Part shown: piece after piece, positions 53,389 to 62,089 of the stretch
Position numbering within the stretch: position 1 is the first letter of the stretch
Layout: every line of letters starts with the position of its first letter
Assembly (NCBI GenBank): GCA_965230425.1
Contig: CBDDKW010000010.1
Span: 62,001-126,000 of the forward strand
Direction of reading: 5' to 3'
Source of the DNA: CBDDKW01 sp965230425
Lineage (GTDB): Bacteria; Pseudomonadota; Gammaproteobacteria; UBA1113
Length of the DNA: 64,000 bases
Notes under the pieces: generated by a model
Database searches by the model: none
What the model was told of the DNA's origin: nothing
Seen by the model: the letters and a program-made list of their open reading frames with translations, nothing else
Made by a program: the position numbers and the translations under genes

Positions 53389-55095
53389 ATGAGCAACCAG
53401 GTTTCAGCAAGAAAATGGCGTCCGCAAAACTTTAGCGAAGTCATTGGTCAAAGCCATGTAGTACAAGCATTAAGCAATGCCCTCACCCAAAAGCGCTTGC
53501 ATCATGCCTATTTATTTACCGGTACACGCGGTGTTGGCAAAACCACTATTGCCCGTATTTTAGCCAAATGCCTTAATTGTGAAAATGGCATAACCGCATC
53601 CCCCTGTGGTGTATGCAGTACCTGCAGAGAAATCAGTGAAGGCCGTTTTGTAGACTTATTAGAAATCGATGCTGCCTCACGTACCCGCGTTGAAGATACT
53701 CGCGACTTACTCGATAATGTCCAATATATGCCAACACGTGGGCGCTACAAAGTCTATCTCATCGACGAAGTCCATATGCTCTCTGGCCACAGTTTTAATG
53801 CTCTCCTGAAGACATTGGAAGAACCGCCTGCCCATGTGATTTTTATTTTAGCGACTACCGATCCACAACGTTTACCCGTAACAGTACTGTCCCGTTGCTT
53901 ACAATTTCATTTGAAAAAAATGCCCATTGAACAAATTAGCCAACAACTCAGCGCCATACTCGAACATGAGAAAATCAATTTCGAAACACAGGCATTAAAA
54001 TCACTGGCTAAAGCCGCTGATGGCAGTATGCGTGATGCTCTGAGTTTATTAGACCAAGCCATTGCATACAGCGATCAATCACTCACGGCAACTGCCATTT
54101 GCGATATGCTTGGTGTGGTAGAACAACAGCATATTTTACAATTAATCCAAAATTTAGTAGAGGCCAATGGTATCAATATCTTAAGTATCATTGCTGATTT
54201 ACAACAACAAGGCGCTGACTTTGATAATGTGTTAGAAGAGTTATTATCTTTGCTACAGCAAATTGCGGTGATTCAAGTCATTCCCGAATCCACACCTGAC
54301 AATGAGGAATTAGCACATATTGCCGCTAATATTGATAAAGAAACCATACAACTTTATTACCAAATTGGTCTCACCGGCCGACGTGACCTACCCCTAGCGC
54401 CAGATCCTCGCACTGGCTTCGAGATGCTGATGCTACGCATGTTAGCCTTCCGCCCGAGCACACCGTTAGACCATGGGCAACTCACTCAATCAATACAAGC
54501 ACAAACCCCAGCAGCAAAGATACAACAAGCATCAAGTCATAGCTCTGCTAAAACGCAAACACCAAGCATGGCAGCAGATACGCTTGCACAACAACCTGCA
54601 CCTACTACTGCAGCACAACCCGAAGCTCCAGCCAGCAAATCAGCGCCTAAAACTGAAACTACTGCGGAGACGACAAGTAAAGCTGCGCCTATCATCAATG
54701 ACAAACACGGCTTAAATTGGTCAGAATTACTGCTGCAATTAGGCTTAAAAGGCATTGCCCTTAATATCGCTCAGCACTGTATCATCGCTGATTACAAGGA
54801 TAATAAGCTCTCCTTACTCATTGAGCCTAATCAAATGCCTATGCTCACTGACAACCAAACCAATCGTATTGCTGATGCCCTCAGCCAGCACTTTGATCAG
54901 CCAACTCGGGTTGATATTCAAGCAGGTGAAAAGAATTCTGATTGCCCAGCCAATATAGCTGAGCGTGCCCGTCAGGCTGAGCAACAACAAGCAGAAACGT
55001 CCATCAACACTGATCCAAATGTGCAGAAGATTCTTGCACAATTTGATGCTACAATAGCCCCTAACTCAATAACTCCACATGATGAAACGAGGTAA
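53389..55095 (+). CDS. dnaX: DNA polymerase III subunits gamma/tau
   Basis: A 568-residue clamp-loader ATPase. The start MSNQVSARKWRPQNFSEVIG matches the family (E. coli MSYQVLARKWRPQ), so I use the ATG at 53389 and not the GTG at 53335. Walker A GTRGVGKT, a four-Cys zinc module (CLNC...CGVC...C), Walker B LIDEVHMLS, SRC sensor VLSRCLQF. Residues ~370-450 are an Ala/Gln/Thr-rich linker before the tau C-terminal domain. I see no A-AAA-AAG slippery site at the usual position, so gamma may not be made by frameshift. Confidence 0.95.
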   Translation: MSNQVSARKWRPQNFSEVIGQSHVVQALSNALTQKRLHHAYLFTGTRGVGKTTIARILAKCLNCENGITASPCGVCSTCREISEGRFVDLLEIDAASRTRVEDTRDLLDNVQYMPTRGRYKVYLIDEVHMLSGHSFNALLKTLEEPPAHVIFILATTDPQRLPVTVLSRCLQFHLKKMPIEQISQQLSAILEHEKINFETQALKSLAKAADGSMRDALSLLDQAIAYSDQSLTATAICDMLGVVEQQHILQLIQNLVEANGINILSIIADLQQQGADFDNVLEELLSLLQQIAVIQVIPESTPDNEELAHIAANIDKETIQLYYQIGLTGRRDLPLAPDPRTGFEMLMLRMLAFRPSTPLDHGQLTQSIQAQTPAAKIQQASSHSSAKTQTPSMAADTLAQQPAPTTAAQPEAPASKSAPKTETTAETTSKAAPIINDKHGLNWSELLLQLGLKGIALNIAQHCIIADYKDNKLSLLIEPNQMPMLTDNQTNRIADALSQHFDQPTRVDIQAGEKNSDCPANIAERARQAEQQQAETSINTDPNVQKILAQFDATIAPNSITPHDETR

Positions 55096-55098
55096 TCC

Positions 55099-55452
55099 AT
55101 GAGTGATAAAAAACCTGGCTTTGGCCAACTAATGAAACAAGCGCAGCAATTACAAGCCAACATGGCAAAGGCTCAAGAAGACTTGAGTAATATGAAAGTT
55201 ACCGGTCAAGCTGGCGGTGGCTTATTTAAAGTCTTGATGAATGGTAAACATATTGTTAAGAAGCTAGCTATTGACCCAAGCTTACTTAAAGAAGATAAAG
55301 CTGTCATTGAAGATATTATTATTGCCGGTATCAATGATGCAGTACAGAAAGTTGAAAAAGCCTACAAAGAAAAAATGTCTGGCTTAGCTTCAGGTATCAA
55401 CTTACCTGGCGGCTTTGATATGCCTTTCGGCGATATGGGCGACAAGGATTAA
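55099..55452 (+). CDS. ybaB: YbaB/EbfC family nucleoid-associated protein
   Basis: A 117-residue small DNA-binding protein (E. coli 109) that forms a dimer with the tweezers fold. The N-terminal MKQAQQLQANMAKAQEDL helix and VTGQAGGGLFKVLMNGKHIV are diagnostic. It lies 3 bp after dnaX and 12 bp before recR, the conserved dnaX-ybaB-recR operon. Confidence 0.97.
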   Translation: MSDKKPGFGQLMKQAQQLQANMAKAQEDLSNMKVTGQAGGGLFKVLMNGKHIVKKLAIDPSLLKEDKAVIEDIIIAGINDAVQKVEKAYKEKMSGLASGINLPGGFDMPFGDMGDKD

Positions 55453-55464
55453 GGGTTGCTATTT

Positions 55465-56061
55465 ATGAGTTTTAGCCCCTTGCTAGAGCAATTAATTAAT
55501 CATCTACGCTGCTTACCCAGCGTAGGCCCAAAATCCGCTCAACGCATGGCCTTTCATTTACTGGCTCGCGATCGTGATGGCGGTAAGGCGCTCGCTCAAT
55601 CATTGCTCACGGCCATGAGTGATATTAACCATTGCCAACAATGCCGTAATTTTAGTGAAACCGCTATTTGTAAGCTATGCAGTAACCCACGCCGTGATAG
55701 TACCCTACTGTGTGTGGTTGAATCGCCAGCGGATGTGTTAGCCATAGAACAAACGGGTTTTCAAGGACGCTACTTTGTCTTACAAGGCCATTTATCTCCC
55801 ATCGATGGCATAGGTCCTGACGACATTGGTATGGATATTTTTCGTGAACGTTTAGCAAAGGAAAGTATTCAAGAAATTATACTCGCCACTAACCCCACCG
55901 TTGAAGGTAATGCCACTGCCCATTATATTGCACAAGTAGCCAAACAATTTAACATTGCCTCGAGCCGCATTGCTCATGGTGTGCCTATTGGTAGCGAGCT
56001 TGAATATATCGATGGCGGTACCCTGGCCCATGCCTTTGCCGGAAGAGAAGAAATACTATAA
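55465..56061 (+). CDS. recR: Recombination protein RecR
   Basis: A 198-residue protein of RecFOR gap repair. The helix-hairpin-helix LPSVGPKSAQRMAFHL, the four-Cys zinc finger CQQC-x8-CKLC, and the Toprim domain (LLCVVESPADVLAIEQ) are in order. The start is ATG 55465, with AAGGG 9 bp upstream, rather than TTG 55456. The C-terminus GGTLAHAFAGREEIL is typical. Confidence 0.97.
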   Translation: MSFSPLLEQLINHLRCLPSVGPKSAQRMAFHLLARDRDGGKALAQSLLTAMSDINHCQQCRNFSETAICKLCSNPRRDSTLLCVVESPADVLAIEQTGFQGRYFVLQGHLSPIDGIGPDDIGMDIFRERLAKESIQEIILATNPTVEGNATAHYIAQVAKQFNIASSRIAHGVPIGSELEYIDGGTLAHAFAGREEIL

Positions 56062-56077
56062 TAATTTAAGAAAATAT

Positions 56078-56890
56078 ATGACCTGGGAAAAACAAGACAG
56101 TCAAACATCATCAGCAACAGATAGTTATGTGAATGCAAATGGACTCAGCGTTCAGATTATTAAAAAAGCAAATGAAGATCTGATTTTACAAATCAAAATT
56201 GAACATTCAGTTCTCAATATAATCTCGAACAAATTTAGCAAAATGGCAGAACAACTGACTCGAATACACCCGAGTATCCACCATGAATTTACTCGTAATC
56301 ATAGAATACTGTCAGTCTATATTTATCCACCATGTTTATATAACCGTGACAATAAACGCTCTAGCCTTGCTGAATGTAAAGAAGGTGCTATCGCGACCTT
56401 AGCTCTGCTTAAAATTAATTACGAATTGAATACAATATTTTGGGAAGAACTTTATAACAAAATCACCCGTTTACATACGCCAGGATTGATCCAACATCAC
56501 TTTCTAAAAAAAATACAAGCTCACTATGCAGCCGATGGCAGCCGTAGGTTTCCCTGTAAAGCAGCAGGTAAACATTTTACTGAAGAAAAACCAAAAGTTG
56601 ATGAATCTACAGCACTGCTTAATTGCCAGGCAACACATACACACAGTAAACCCTCTGCAAATGTTCAAACACCGGCTGCGCTATTTAAGCAATTAATAAC
56701 TAACCCCAACTCATTATCCATTAACGATCGTACTGGACTCAGTGCTTCACTGGATCCATATATCCAACTTTACCTAAAACTATACCCCATAAGCAAAACA
56801 GGCAGCAGTGAGAGCGGTTTATGTCCCTGTTGCCAAAAAAGATTGGCACAAACACCTAGTACACATTTAAAACAACAAACTGCATCTTAA
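56078..56890 (+). CDS. Hypothetical protein with C-terminal CPCC motif
   Basis: A 270-residue protein with no family recognised. The first 41 codons of a longer frame (from 55955) lie inside recR, so the ATG at 56078 is the likely start, with only a weak AAGAAAA ribosome-binding sequence. The protein is rich in Lys, Asn, His and Gln, has CKEGAIATLALLKINYELN in the middle, and a Cys pair in LCPCCQKRL near the C-terminus, possibly half a zinc site. The 16-bp gap places it at the end of the recR operon. It could be an effector, but no PmrA-like box is present. Confidence 0.65.
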   Translation: MTWEKQDSQTSSATDSYVNANGLSVQIIKKANEDLILQIKIEHSVLNIISNKFSKMAEQLTRIHPSIHHEFTRNHRILSVYIYPPCLYNRDNKRSSLAECKEGAIATLALLKINYELNTIFWEELYNKITRLHTPGLIQHHFLKKIQAHYAADGSRRFPCKAAGKHFTEEKPKVDESTALLNCQATHTHSKPSANVQTPAALFKQLITNPNSLSINDRTGLSASLDPYIQLYLKLYPISKTGSSESGLCPCCQKRLAQTPSTHLKQQTAS

Positions 56891-57170
56891 TAATAAGACT
56901 GCAAACACCTATTACTTGCCTGCGAATATCAAACATATATCAATGTTGAAATATTTATGCATCATTGCTCATCATCGCAATGTACATTGTTACCCGTATA
57001 ACCTAGGAAAATTACTAGGTTGACTTTAAAGCAGATTTTGCTATATCTTACATTAAAGGGTCGTAGAATACCTTGCCAGTACAATAAATAAAAAATAAGT
57101 TCACAATTTATCTGAAATAATAGTTACGTACATAGTTATCATTCAATTAAGGTAAAATAGGTGAAAGAAT

Positions 57171-57806
57171 ATGCAACCCAACACGCCAAGCTTATGCCAT
57201 GCAGTAATCAAACAGGCCATTTTATCCGAAAATTATGCTACTTTAGATAGTTACGATTATCTTATATTCTGGAAAGACGACTCATTACACTATCAAGGCT
57301 GCAATAAAAAATTTGCAGAATTACATAATGCTAAAGTAAACGACCTTATTACGCTTAATGATTATAATTTAAATTGGCAATCTGACGGTCACGATGCTGA
57401 GTTTTTTCGTGCTAATGATAGATACGTAATGCAACATCAACCAATTATTAACGAATATGAAACTATCGTTTTACCAAACCAACCTAAATTAGAACTGCTA
57501 ACCAGTAAATTTCCACTAAAATCACATCGCAACCAATGTATTGGTATTTATGGTATCTCTGTTACAGTTAAAATAGAACATCAATCATTACTGTATAAAA
57601 ATCACAATATCACCCCACAGGAGCAACGCGTTCTACAATTCTACTTACGCGGTTACACTGCTAAAGATATGGCAAATGAATTATCTATCTCCACTAGAAC
57701 CGTCGAATTCCATATTGCAAGTATTAAACAAAAAACTCAATGCGCCAATAAAAAGCAACTTATTGAACGATTGGAATACTACAAGATGATAGATTTTAAT
57801 TTATAA
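57171..57806 (+). CDS. PAS-LuxR family transcriptional regulator
   Basis: A 211-residue regulator. An N-terminal PAS-like domain (about 25-125; FWKDDSLHYQGCNKKFAELH) is followed by a LuxR/GerE helix-turn-helix at about 144-190 (ITPQEQRVLQFYLRGYTAKD; STRTVEFHIASIKQK). AGGTG stands 8 bp before the ATG. The PAS domain shares FWKD and GCNK-FAE landmarks with that of the histidine kinase at 48.3 kb, so both may sense the same type of signal. Targets unknown. The 280-bp gap before it holds an AACCTAG/CTAGGTT hairpin (57000-57021) and nothing else clear. Confidence 0.88.
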   Translation: MQPNTPSLCHAVIKQAILSENYATLDSYDYLIFWKDDSLHYQGCNKKFAELHNAKVNDLITLNDYNLNWQSDGHDAEFFRANDRYVMQHQPIINEYETIVLPNQPKLELLTSKFPLKSHRNQCIGIYGISVTVKIEHQSLLYKNHNITPQEQRVLQFYLRGYTAKDMANELSISTRTVEFHIASIKQKTQCANKKQLIERLEYYKMIDFNL

Positions 57807-59831
57807 CTTAGCTGCCAACTTCGCCCCTTCAGCAATGGCGCGTTTCGCATCTAACTCGCGGGCTAAAGCAGCACCGCCAATTAATTTAGGTACGATACCC
57901 ATCTTCTGTAGAGGGGTGAATAATGCCTGTTGAGACTCTTGACCGGCACAAATGACAATATTATCGACTTCCAATAATTGCTCTTTACCTTCATGTCTAA
58001 TCACAATCCCAGCATCGGTAATTTTTTTATAATCGACACCACTGAGCATATGTACTTGTTTATGCCGCAATGAACTACGTTGGATCCAGCCAGTGGATTT
58101 ACCTAACTCTTCACCCAGCTTGCCGATCTTTCGTTGCAGCATAAATAACTCACGGGGTGAACGATGGGGTTGTTTTTTTTCTGCAGATAAACCACCACGT
58201 TGGCTTAAGCTTAAATCAATACCCCACTCTTGCAAGAAGCGATTGATGCTTAAACTGCCGGGTAAACCACTGTAACTAAGAAATTCAGCCACATCAAAAC
58301 CAATGCCACCAGCACCAATGATAGCCACTCGTTTGCCTACGGGTACATGATGATACAGCACATCGATATAAGACAGCACATTAGGATGATCAATTCCCTC
58401 TATTTCTGGTGTTCTTGGTAAGACTCCTGTGGCTAAAACCACTTCATCAAATTGACGTTCTAATAAATATTCCGCAGTGACTTCTTGATGTAATTGTACA
58501 TCCACTTTATGTAGGGTTAATTGCTTTTGGTAGTAACGTAAGGTTTCATTAAATTCTTCTTTACCTGGCACCCACTTCGCCATATTAAATTGACCACCAA
58601 TATCACCACTGGCTTCAAATAATGTCACATGATGGCCACGACTAGCGGCAATCGTTGCACAAGATAACCCTGCTGGTCCTGCACCAATAACTGCCACTTG
58701 TTTACGTTGTACTGCGGGCATATATTGTAATTCAGTTTCATAACAAGCTCTTGGGTTTACCAAACAGGTCGCGCGTTCACCTGAAAACACATGATCCAAA
58801 CACGCTTGATTACAGGCAATACAGGTATTGATTTCATCACTACGAGCTTCTACCGCTTTCTTAACAAATTCAGCATCCGCTAAAAATGGCCGTGCCATAG
58901 ACACCATATCCGCATAGCCTTTCACCAGCACTGATTCAGCAATTTCAGGGGTGTTAATACGATTAGAAGTAATCACCGGTATTTGCACCTGATCACGCAT
59001 ATGTTTAGTAAGGCGAGTAAATGCGGCTCGTGGCACTTTTGCAGCAATAGTAGGAATACGCGCCTCATGCCAACCTATGCCTGTATTTATCATGGTCGCG
59101 CCCACTTCTTCTATAGCCGTAGCCAATTGCAAAATCTCTTGCGCTTGACTACCATCTTCCACTAAATCCAATAATGATAAACGATAAACAATAATAAAAT
59201 CCTGGCCTACTGCTTGGCGAATTTTACTGACTATATCCAAGGGAAAGCGACAACGATTGCGATAATTGCCGCCCCAATCATCATCACGCTTATTAGTATG
59301 TAATGCTAGAAATTGATTAATGAGATAACCTTCTGATCCCATAATTTCTACACCATCATAACCCGCTTCTTTGGCTAAACAAGCACAACGTACAAATTTA
59401 TCGATGGTTTTATACACCCCTTGGTCAGATAAGGCTTTCGGTGTAAAACGCGAAATAGGTGATTTGATAGCTGAAGGTGCCACAGAAAAAGGATGGTGAG
59501 CATAACGCCCTGCATGTAAAATTTGCAACAGTATTTTGCCACCCGCCTGGTGCACTGGCCCAGTAATCTTACGGTGTTTTTTCATTTCGTGGTTATTAGT
59601 TAACTTTGCACCTAAAGGCGTTAAGCGACCAGAGCGGCAGGGAGCAATACCGCCAGTAACAATTAACCCTACGCCACCATAAACACGTTCCGTATAAAAT
59701 GCTGCTAACTTACTAAAGCCACCGCGCATATCCTCTAAACCTGTGTGCATGGATCCCATCATGACGCGGTTTTTTAATGTAGTAAAACCCAAATCGAGTG
59801 GCGATAACAGGTGAGGATAATTTGGGTGCAT
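57801..59831 (-). CDS. fadH: 2,4-dienoyl-CoA reductase (NADPH)
   Basis: A 676-residue protein (E. coli FadH 672) that reduces 2,4-dienoyl-CoA in beta-oxidation of polyunsaturated fatty acids. The N-terminal half is an Old-Yellow-Enzyme TIM barrel with FMN (LDLGFTTLKNRVMMGSMHT). The 4Fe-4S cysteines are in CIACNQACLDHVF and ATCLVNPRAC (about 337-360). The C-terminal half binds FAD and NADP (AVIGAGPAGLSCATIAASRG; VAIIGAGGIGFDVAEFLS). Its end overlaps the LuxR gene by 6 bp on the opposite strand. The sensor kinase gene ends one base before its start codon. Confidence 0.95.
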   Translation of the reverse strand: MHPNYPHLLSPLDLGFTTLKNRVMMGSMHTGLEDMRGGFSKLAAFYTERVYGGVGLIVTGGIAPCRSGRLTPLGAKLTNNHEMKKHRKITGPVHQAGGKILLQILHAGRYAHHPFSVAPSAIKSPISRFTPKALSDQGVYKTIDKFVRCACLAKEAGYDGVEIMGSEGYLINQFLALHTNKRDDDWGGNYRNRCRFPLDIVSKIRQAVGQDFIIVYRLSLLDLVEDGSQAQEILQLATAIEEVGATMINTGIGWHEARIPTIAAKVPRAAFTRLTKHMRDQVQIPVITSNRINTPEIAESVLVKGYADMVSMARPFLADAEFVKKAVEARSDEINTCIACNQACLDHVFSGERATCLVNPRACYETELQYMPAVQRKQVAVIGAGPAGLSCATIAASRGHHVTLFEASGDIGGQFNMAKWVPGKEEFNETLRYYQKQLTLHKVDVQLHQEVTAEYLLERQFDEVVLATGVLPRTPEIEGIDHPNVLSYIDVLYHHVPVGKRVAIIGAGGIGFDVAEFLSYSGLPGSLSINRFLQEWGIDLSLSQRGGLSAEKKQPHRSPRELFMLQRKIGKLGEELGKSTGWIQRSSLRHKQVHMLSGVDYKKITDAGIVIRHEGKEQLLEVDNIVICAGQESQQALFTPLQKMGIVPKLIGGAALARELDAKRAIAEGAKLAAKL

Positions 59832-61124
59832 TTATTTTTCTCCAGTTTCAGTCGTCTCATATTCAAAGGCAACCACAACGCGTAAACCACCTTCTAAGCG
59901 ATTTTCCAAACGGATGCCAGCCTGGTGTGCATGCAGCACATCCTGGGCGATAGCTAAACCTAGGCCTGTTCCCCCTGTCATGGCATTACGTGACTTATCC
60001 ACACGGTAAAATGGGGTGAATACCTTTTCCAATTGTTCTTCAGGGATCCCAGGACCATCATCTTCGATTAATACAAAAAAGTGTTCCGCATCATCTTTCA
60101 CGGTAACTAATACATGCTCCGCATACTTAATGGCATTATTAATAAAGTTTGAAAAAGCACGTTTTAAAGCTAAACGCCGCCCCTTGATGGGGATCCGCTG
60201 CACTTGTAAATCACACTCTACATCATGACCTTGTTCACATTTTTCATCACAAATGGCTAAGATCAATGTGGCTAAATCCAAATCCACTTCATCTTCTTGA
60301 TTCGAAGCATCACGGGAATACGATAAAATCTGGTCGATCATTTCTTCCATTTCATCAAGGTCAGATGTCATACAATGACTCTGTTCTTGATTCTCTAAAA
60401 ATTGCGTGGTTAATTTCAAGCGGGTTAAAGGCGTACGTAAGTCATGGGAAATAGCCGCTAGCATTAAATTGCGATCTTGTAATAAATCACGAATGCGGGT
60501 TTGCATTTGATTCATAGCATCTGCAGTTTCGCGCACAATGGCAGGACCATATTCAACTAAGGGTTCAGCATGTAGTTTAATCCCTAATTGCTCAGCAACT
60601 TTTTTAAAATTTTTCAGTGGTCCGGTAAATCGATACATGGACCAAGCTGCAAAAAACAGGGCAAAGGCAACCGCAGCTTCTAGAATAATCACTGACACTT
60701 CTATTGCAGGAAAACGGCTGCGAGGTTGCACATGAAAATTCACCCACAGGTTATCGGCAAGATGCACTGAAATAATAATATCCTTATGGACATTTTGTAC
60801 TAAGGGATTAATTTTCCACAGAGCATTACTGGATAATTGAATTTCAGATTGCGGTGTGGTACTGAAGTGCACATCGAATTCACTGGTTTTAGAGACTGTG
60901 GCAATGCGATCCCATTCAGTCTTCGGTGAAATTTGCAGTAAGTATACGGTATTAACAATTTGGCTGATCACTTCATCCGTATCAGCCTCTTGCGCTAAGT
61001 CCTTACTATAAATAGTGATCATTACTACGATAACGAAATTAAACAGCACCAAGCCAGCAATGATGGCAAAAATGTATTTTCCAGGGAAGTTCTTTAGCCA
61101 AGCTAAACGAGAAGCTTTAGCCAT
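59832..61124 (-). CDS. EnvZ-like sensor histidine kinase
   Basis: A 430-residue inner-membrane sensor. TM1 at about 15-36, a ~110-residue periplasmic domain, TM2 at about 148-170, HAMP, H-box AAISHDLRTPLTRLK (about 226-240), N-box NFINNAIKYA, G-boxes EDDGPGIPEEQ and GGTGLGLAIAQDV. Layout and sequence resemble EnvZ. It overlaps the regulator gene by 8 bp. The ligand is unknown. In this lineage an OmpR-type pair can regulate virulence genes; whether it acts on the boxes at 18-24 kb cannot be told. Confidence 0.92.
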   Translation of the reverse strand: MAKASRLAWLKNFPGKYIFAIIAGLVLFNFVIVVMITIYSKDLAQEADTDEVISQIVNTVYLLQISPKTEWDRIATVSKTSEFDVHFSTTPQSEIQLSSNALWKINPLVQNVHKDIIISVHLADNLWVNFHVQPRSRFPAIEVSVIILEAAVAFALFFAAWSMYRFTGPLKNFKKVAEQLGIKLHAEPLVEYGPAIVRETADAMNQMQTRIRDLLQDRNLMLAAISHDLRTPLTRLKLTTQFLENQEQSHCMTSDLDEMEEMIDQILSYSRDASNQEDEVDLDLATLILAICDEKCEQGHDVECDLQVQRIPIKGRRLALKRAFSNFINNAIKYAEHVLVTVKDDAEHFFVLIEDDGPGIPEEQLEKVFTPFYRVDKSRNAMTGGTGLGLAIAQDVLHAHQAGIRLENRLEGGLRVVVAFEYETTETGEK

Positions 61125-61842
61125 AGCGTTCCACTTTCGCCGCTAAAACATAACCACCGCCACGCACTGTTTTGATATAAATGGGTTGCTTAGGATCTGG
61201 CTCAATTTTCTGGCGTAGACGACTAATGCGCACATCAATGCTACGATCGAAAGGTCCTGCCTGACGGCTTTGAGTAATTTCCAGCAATTGATCGCGGCTT
61301 AAGACTTGCTGTGGGCGCTCCGCTAAGGTTTCTAATAAGCGGTACTCACCATCAGTCAAAGTAATGTCTAAACCTTCTGGTGAAATCAACCGACGTAATA
61401 GCTTATCTAGTGTCCAATTAGCAAACACTAACTTGGTTGCAGTTTTATCACCACCACTAGCAGCACCTTCACCAGTACTACGACGTAAAATCGCTTTAAT
61501 ACGCGCTAATAATTCATGTGGATTAAAGGGTTTGATTAAATAATCATCTGCACCTAGCTCTAAACCCAGGATCCTCTCCGTCTCCTCGCCAGCAGCCGTT
61601 AGCATGATCACGGGGGTTACGCTGGTTTTGCGTAATTTACGACAAATATCAAAACCATCTTCGCCGGGCATCATTACGTCGAGAATAATCAAATCAAAGC
61701 TTTCTGATGCTAGAATTTTGAACATCTGTTCGCCATTAGCTGCGGTTCGCACTTGAAAACCGTAAGCAGCTAAAAACTTATCCATAAGATCTGTGATTTT
61801 CGGATCGTCGTCAACAATCAGAAGTCGAGGCTTATTGTCCAT
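61117..61842 (-). CDS. OmpR-family response regulator
   Basis: A 241-residue regulator. Receiver: Asp11/Asp12, phospho-acceptor Asp55 (IILDVMMPGED), Thr82 in MLTAAGE, Lys104 (YLIKPFNP). The C-terminal winged helix includes LTDGEYRLLETLAERPQQVLSR and RSIDVRISRLRQKIEPD. RIEPDP-type wing and FDRSIDV place it near OmpR. It is the first gene of the pair with the EnvZ-like kinase, preceded by a short promoter region. Confidence 0.93.
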   Translation of the reverse strand: MDNKPRLLIVDDDPKITDLMDKFLAAYGFQVRTAANGEQMFKILASESFDLIILDVMMPGEDGFDICRKLRKTSVTPVIMLTAAGEETERILGLELGADDYLIKPFNPHELLARIKAILRRSTGEGAASGGDKTATKLVFANWTLDKLLRRLISPEGLDITLTDGEYRLLETLAERPQQVLSRDQLLEITQSRQAGPFDRSIDVRISRLRQKIEPDPKQPIYIKTVRGGGYVLAAKVERYG

Positions 61843-61942
61843 GAAGTAACCTACCGTATAATTATTTTACTTAAGTAAAGATATACCGGAAACTGCAACA
61901 ATTCAATTTTTCTTGAAACAAACTGACAAAATTATTTTCTGG

Positions 61943-61965
61943 ATCCCGCGGTCAAGCCGCGGGAT
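61943..61965. repeat. Palindromic repeat unit
   Basis: ATCCCGCGG/CCGCGGGAT with a 5-nt loop, followed by GACGA. Elements of this kind are scattered in many intracellular gammaproteobacterial genomes. Read as protein it gives the misleading IPRSSRGMT, part of a false N-terminal extension of the next gene. Confidence 0.6.
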
Positions 61966-62089
61966 GACGAATTTATTTCAAATTTTGGTAAAATGTTGTC
62001 ATATCATAATAATCCGCCCCCTCCCAACCGCATTGTTTCCCCTCACTAAACTTGCTACCATCATTTGCAGCATTAATAGGGAGAAGCCA

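Noticed and set aside
53931..53945. A-run in dnaX as a gamma/tau frameshift site
   Set aside because: It lies inside the ATPase domain, far from the usual position, and lacks the A-AAA-AAG arrangement with a downstream hairpin.
55955..56077. Signal-peptide-like N-terminus of the 56-kb hypothetical protein
   Set aside because: It lies out of frame inside the conserved 3' end of recR; the hydrophobicity is a by-product of overlapping code.
61117..61842. Response regulator as PmrA itself
   Set aside because: The sequence and partner kinase look like OmpR/EnvZ; without alignment I cannot assign it to PmrA, so the boxes are not linked to it.
61913..62089. N-terminal 59-codon extension of the glycosyltransferase
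   Set aside because: It reads through a palindromic repeat (IPRSSRGMT); the ATG at 62090 has GGGAGA upstream and fits ArnT length.
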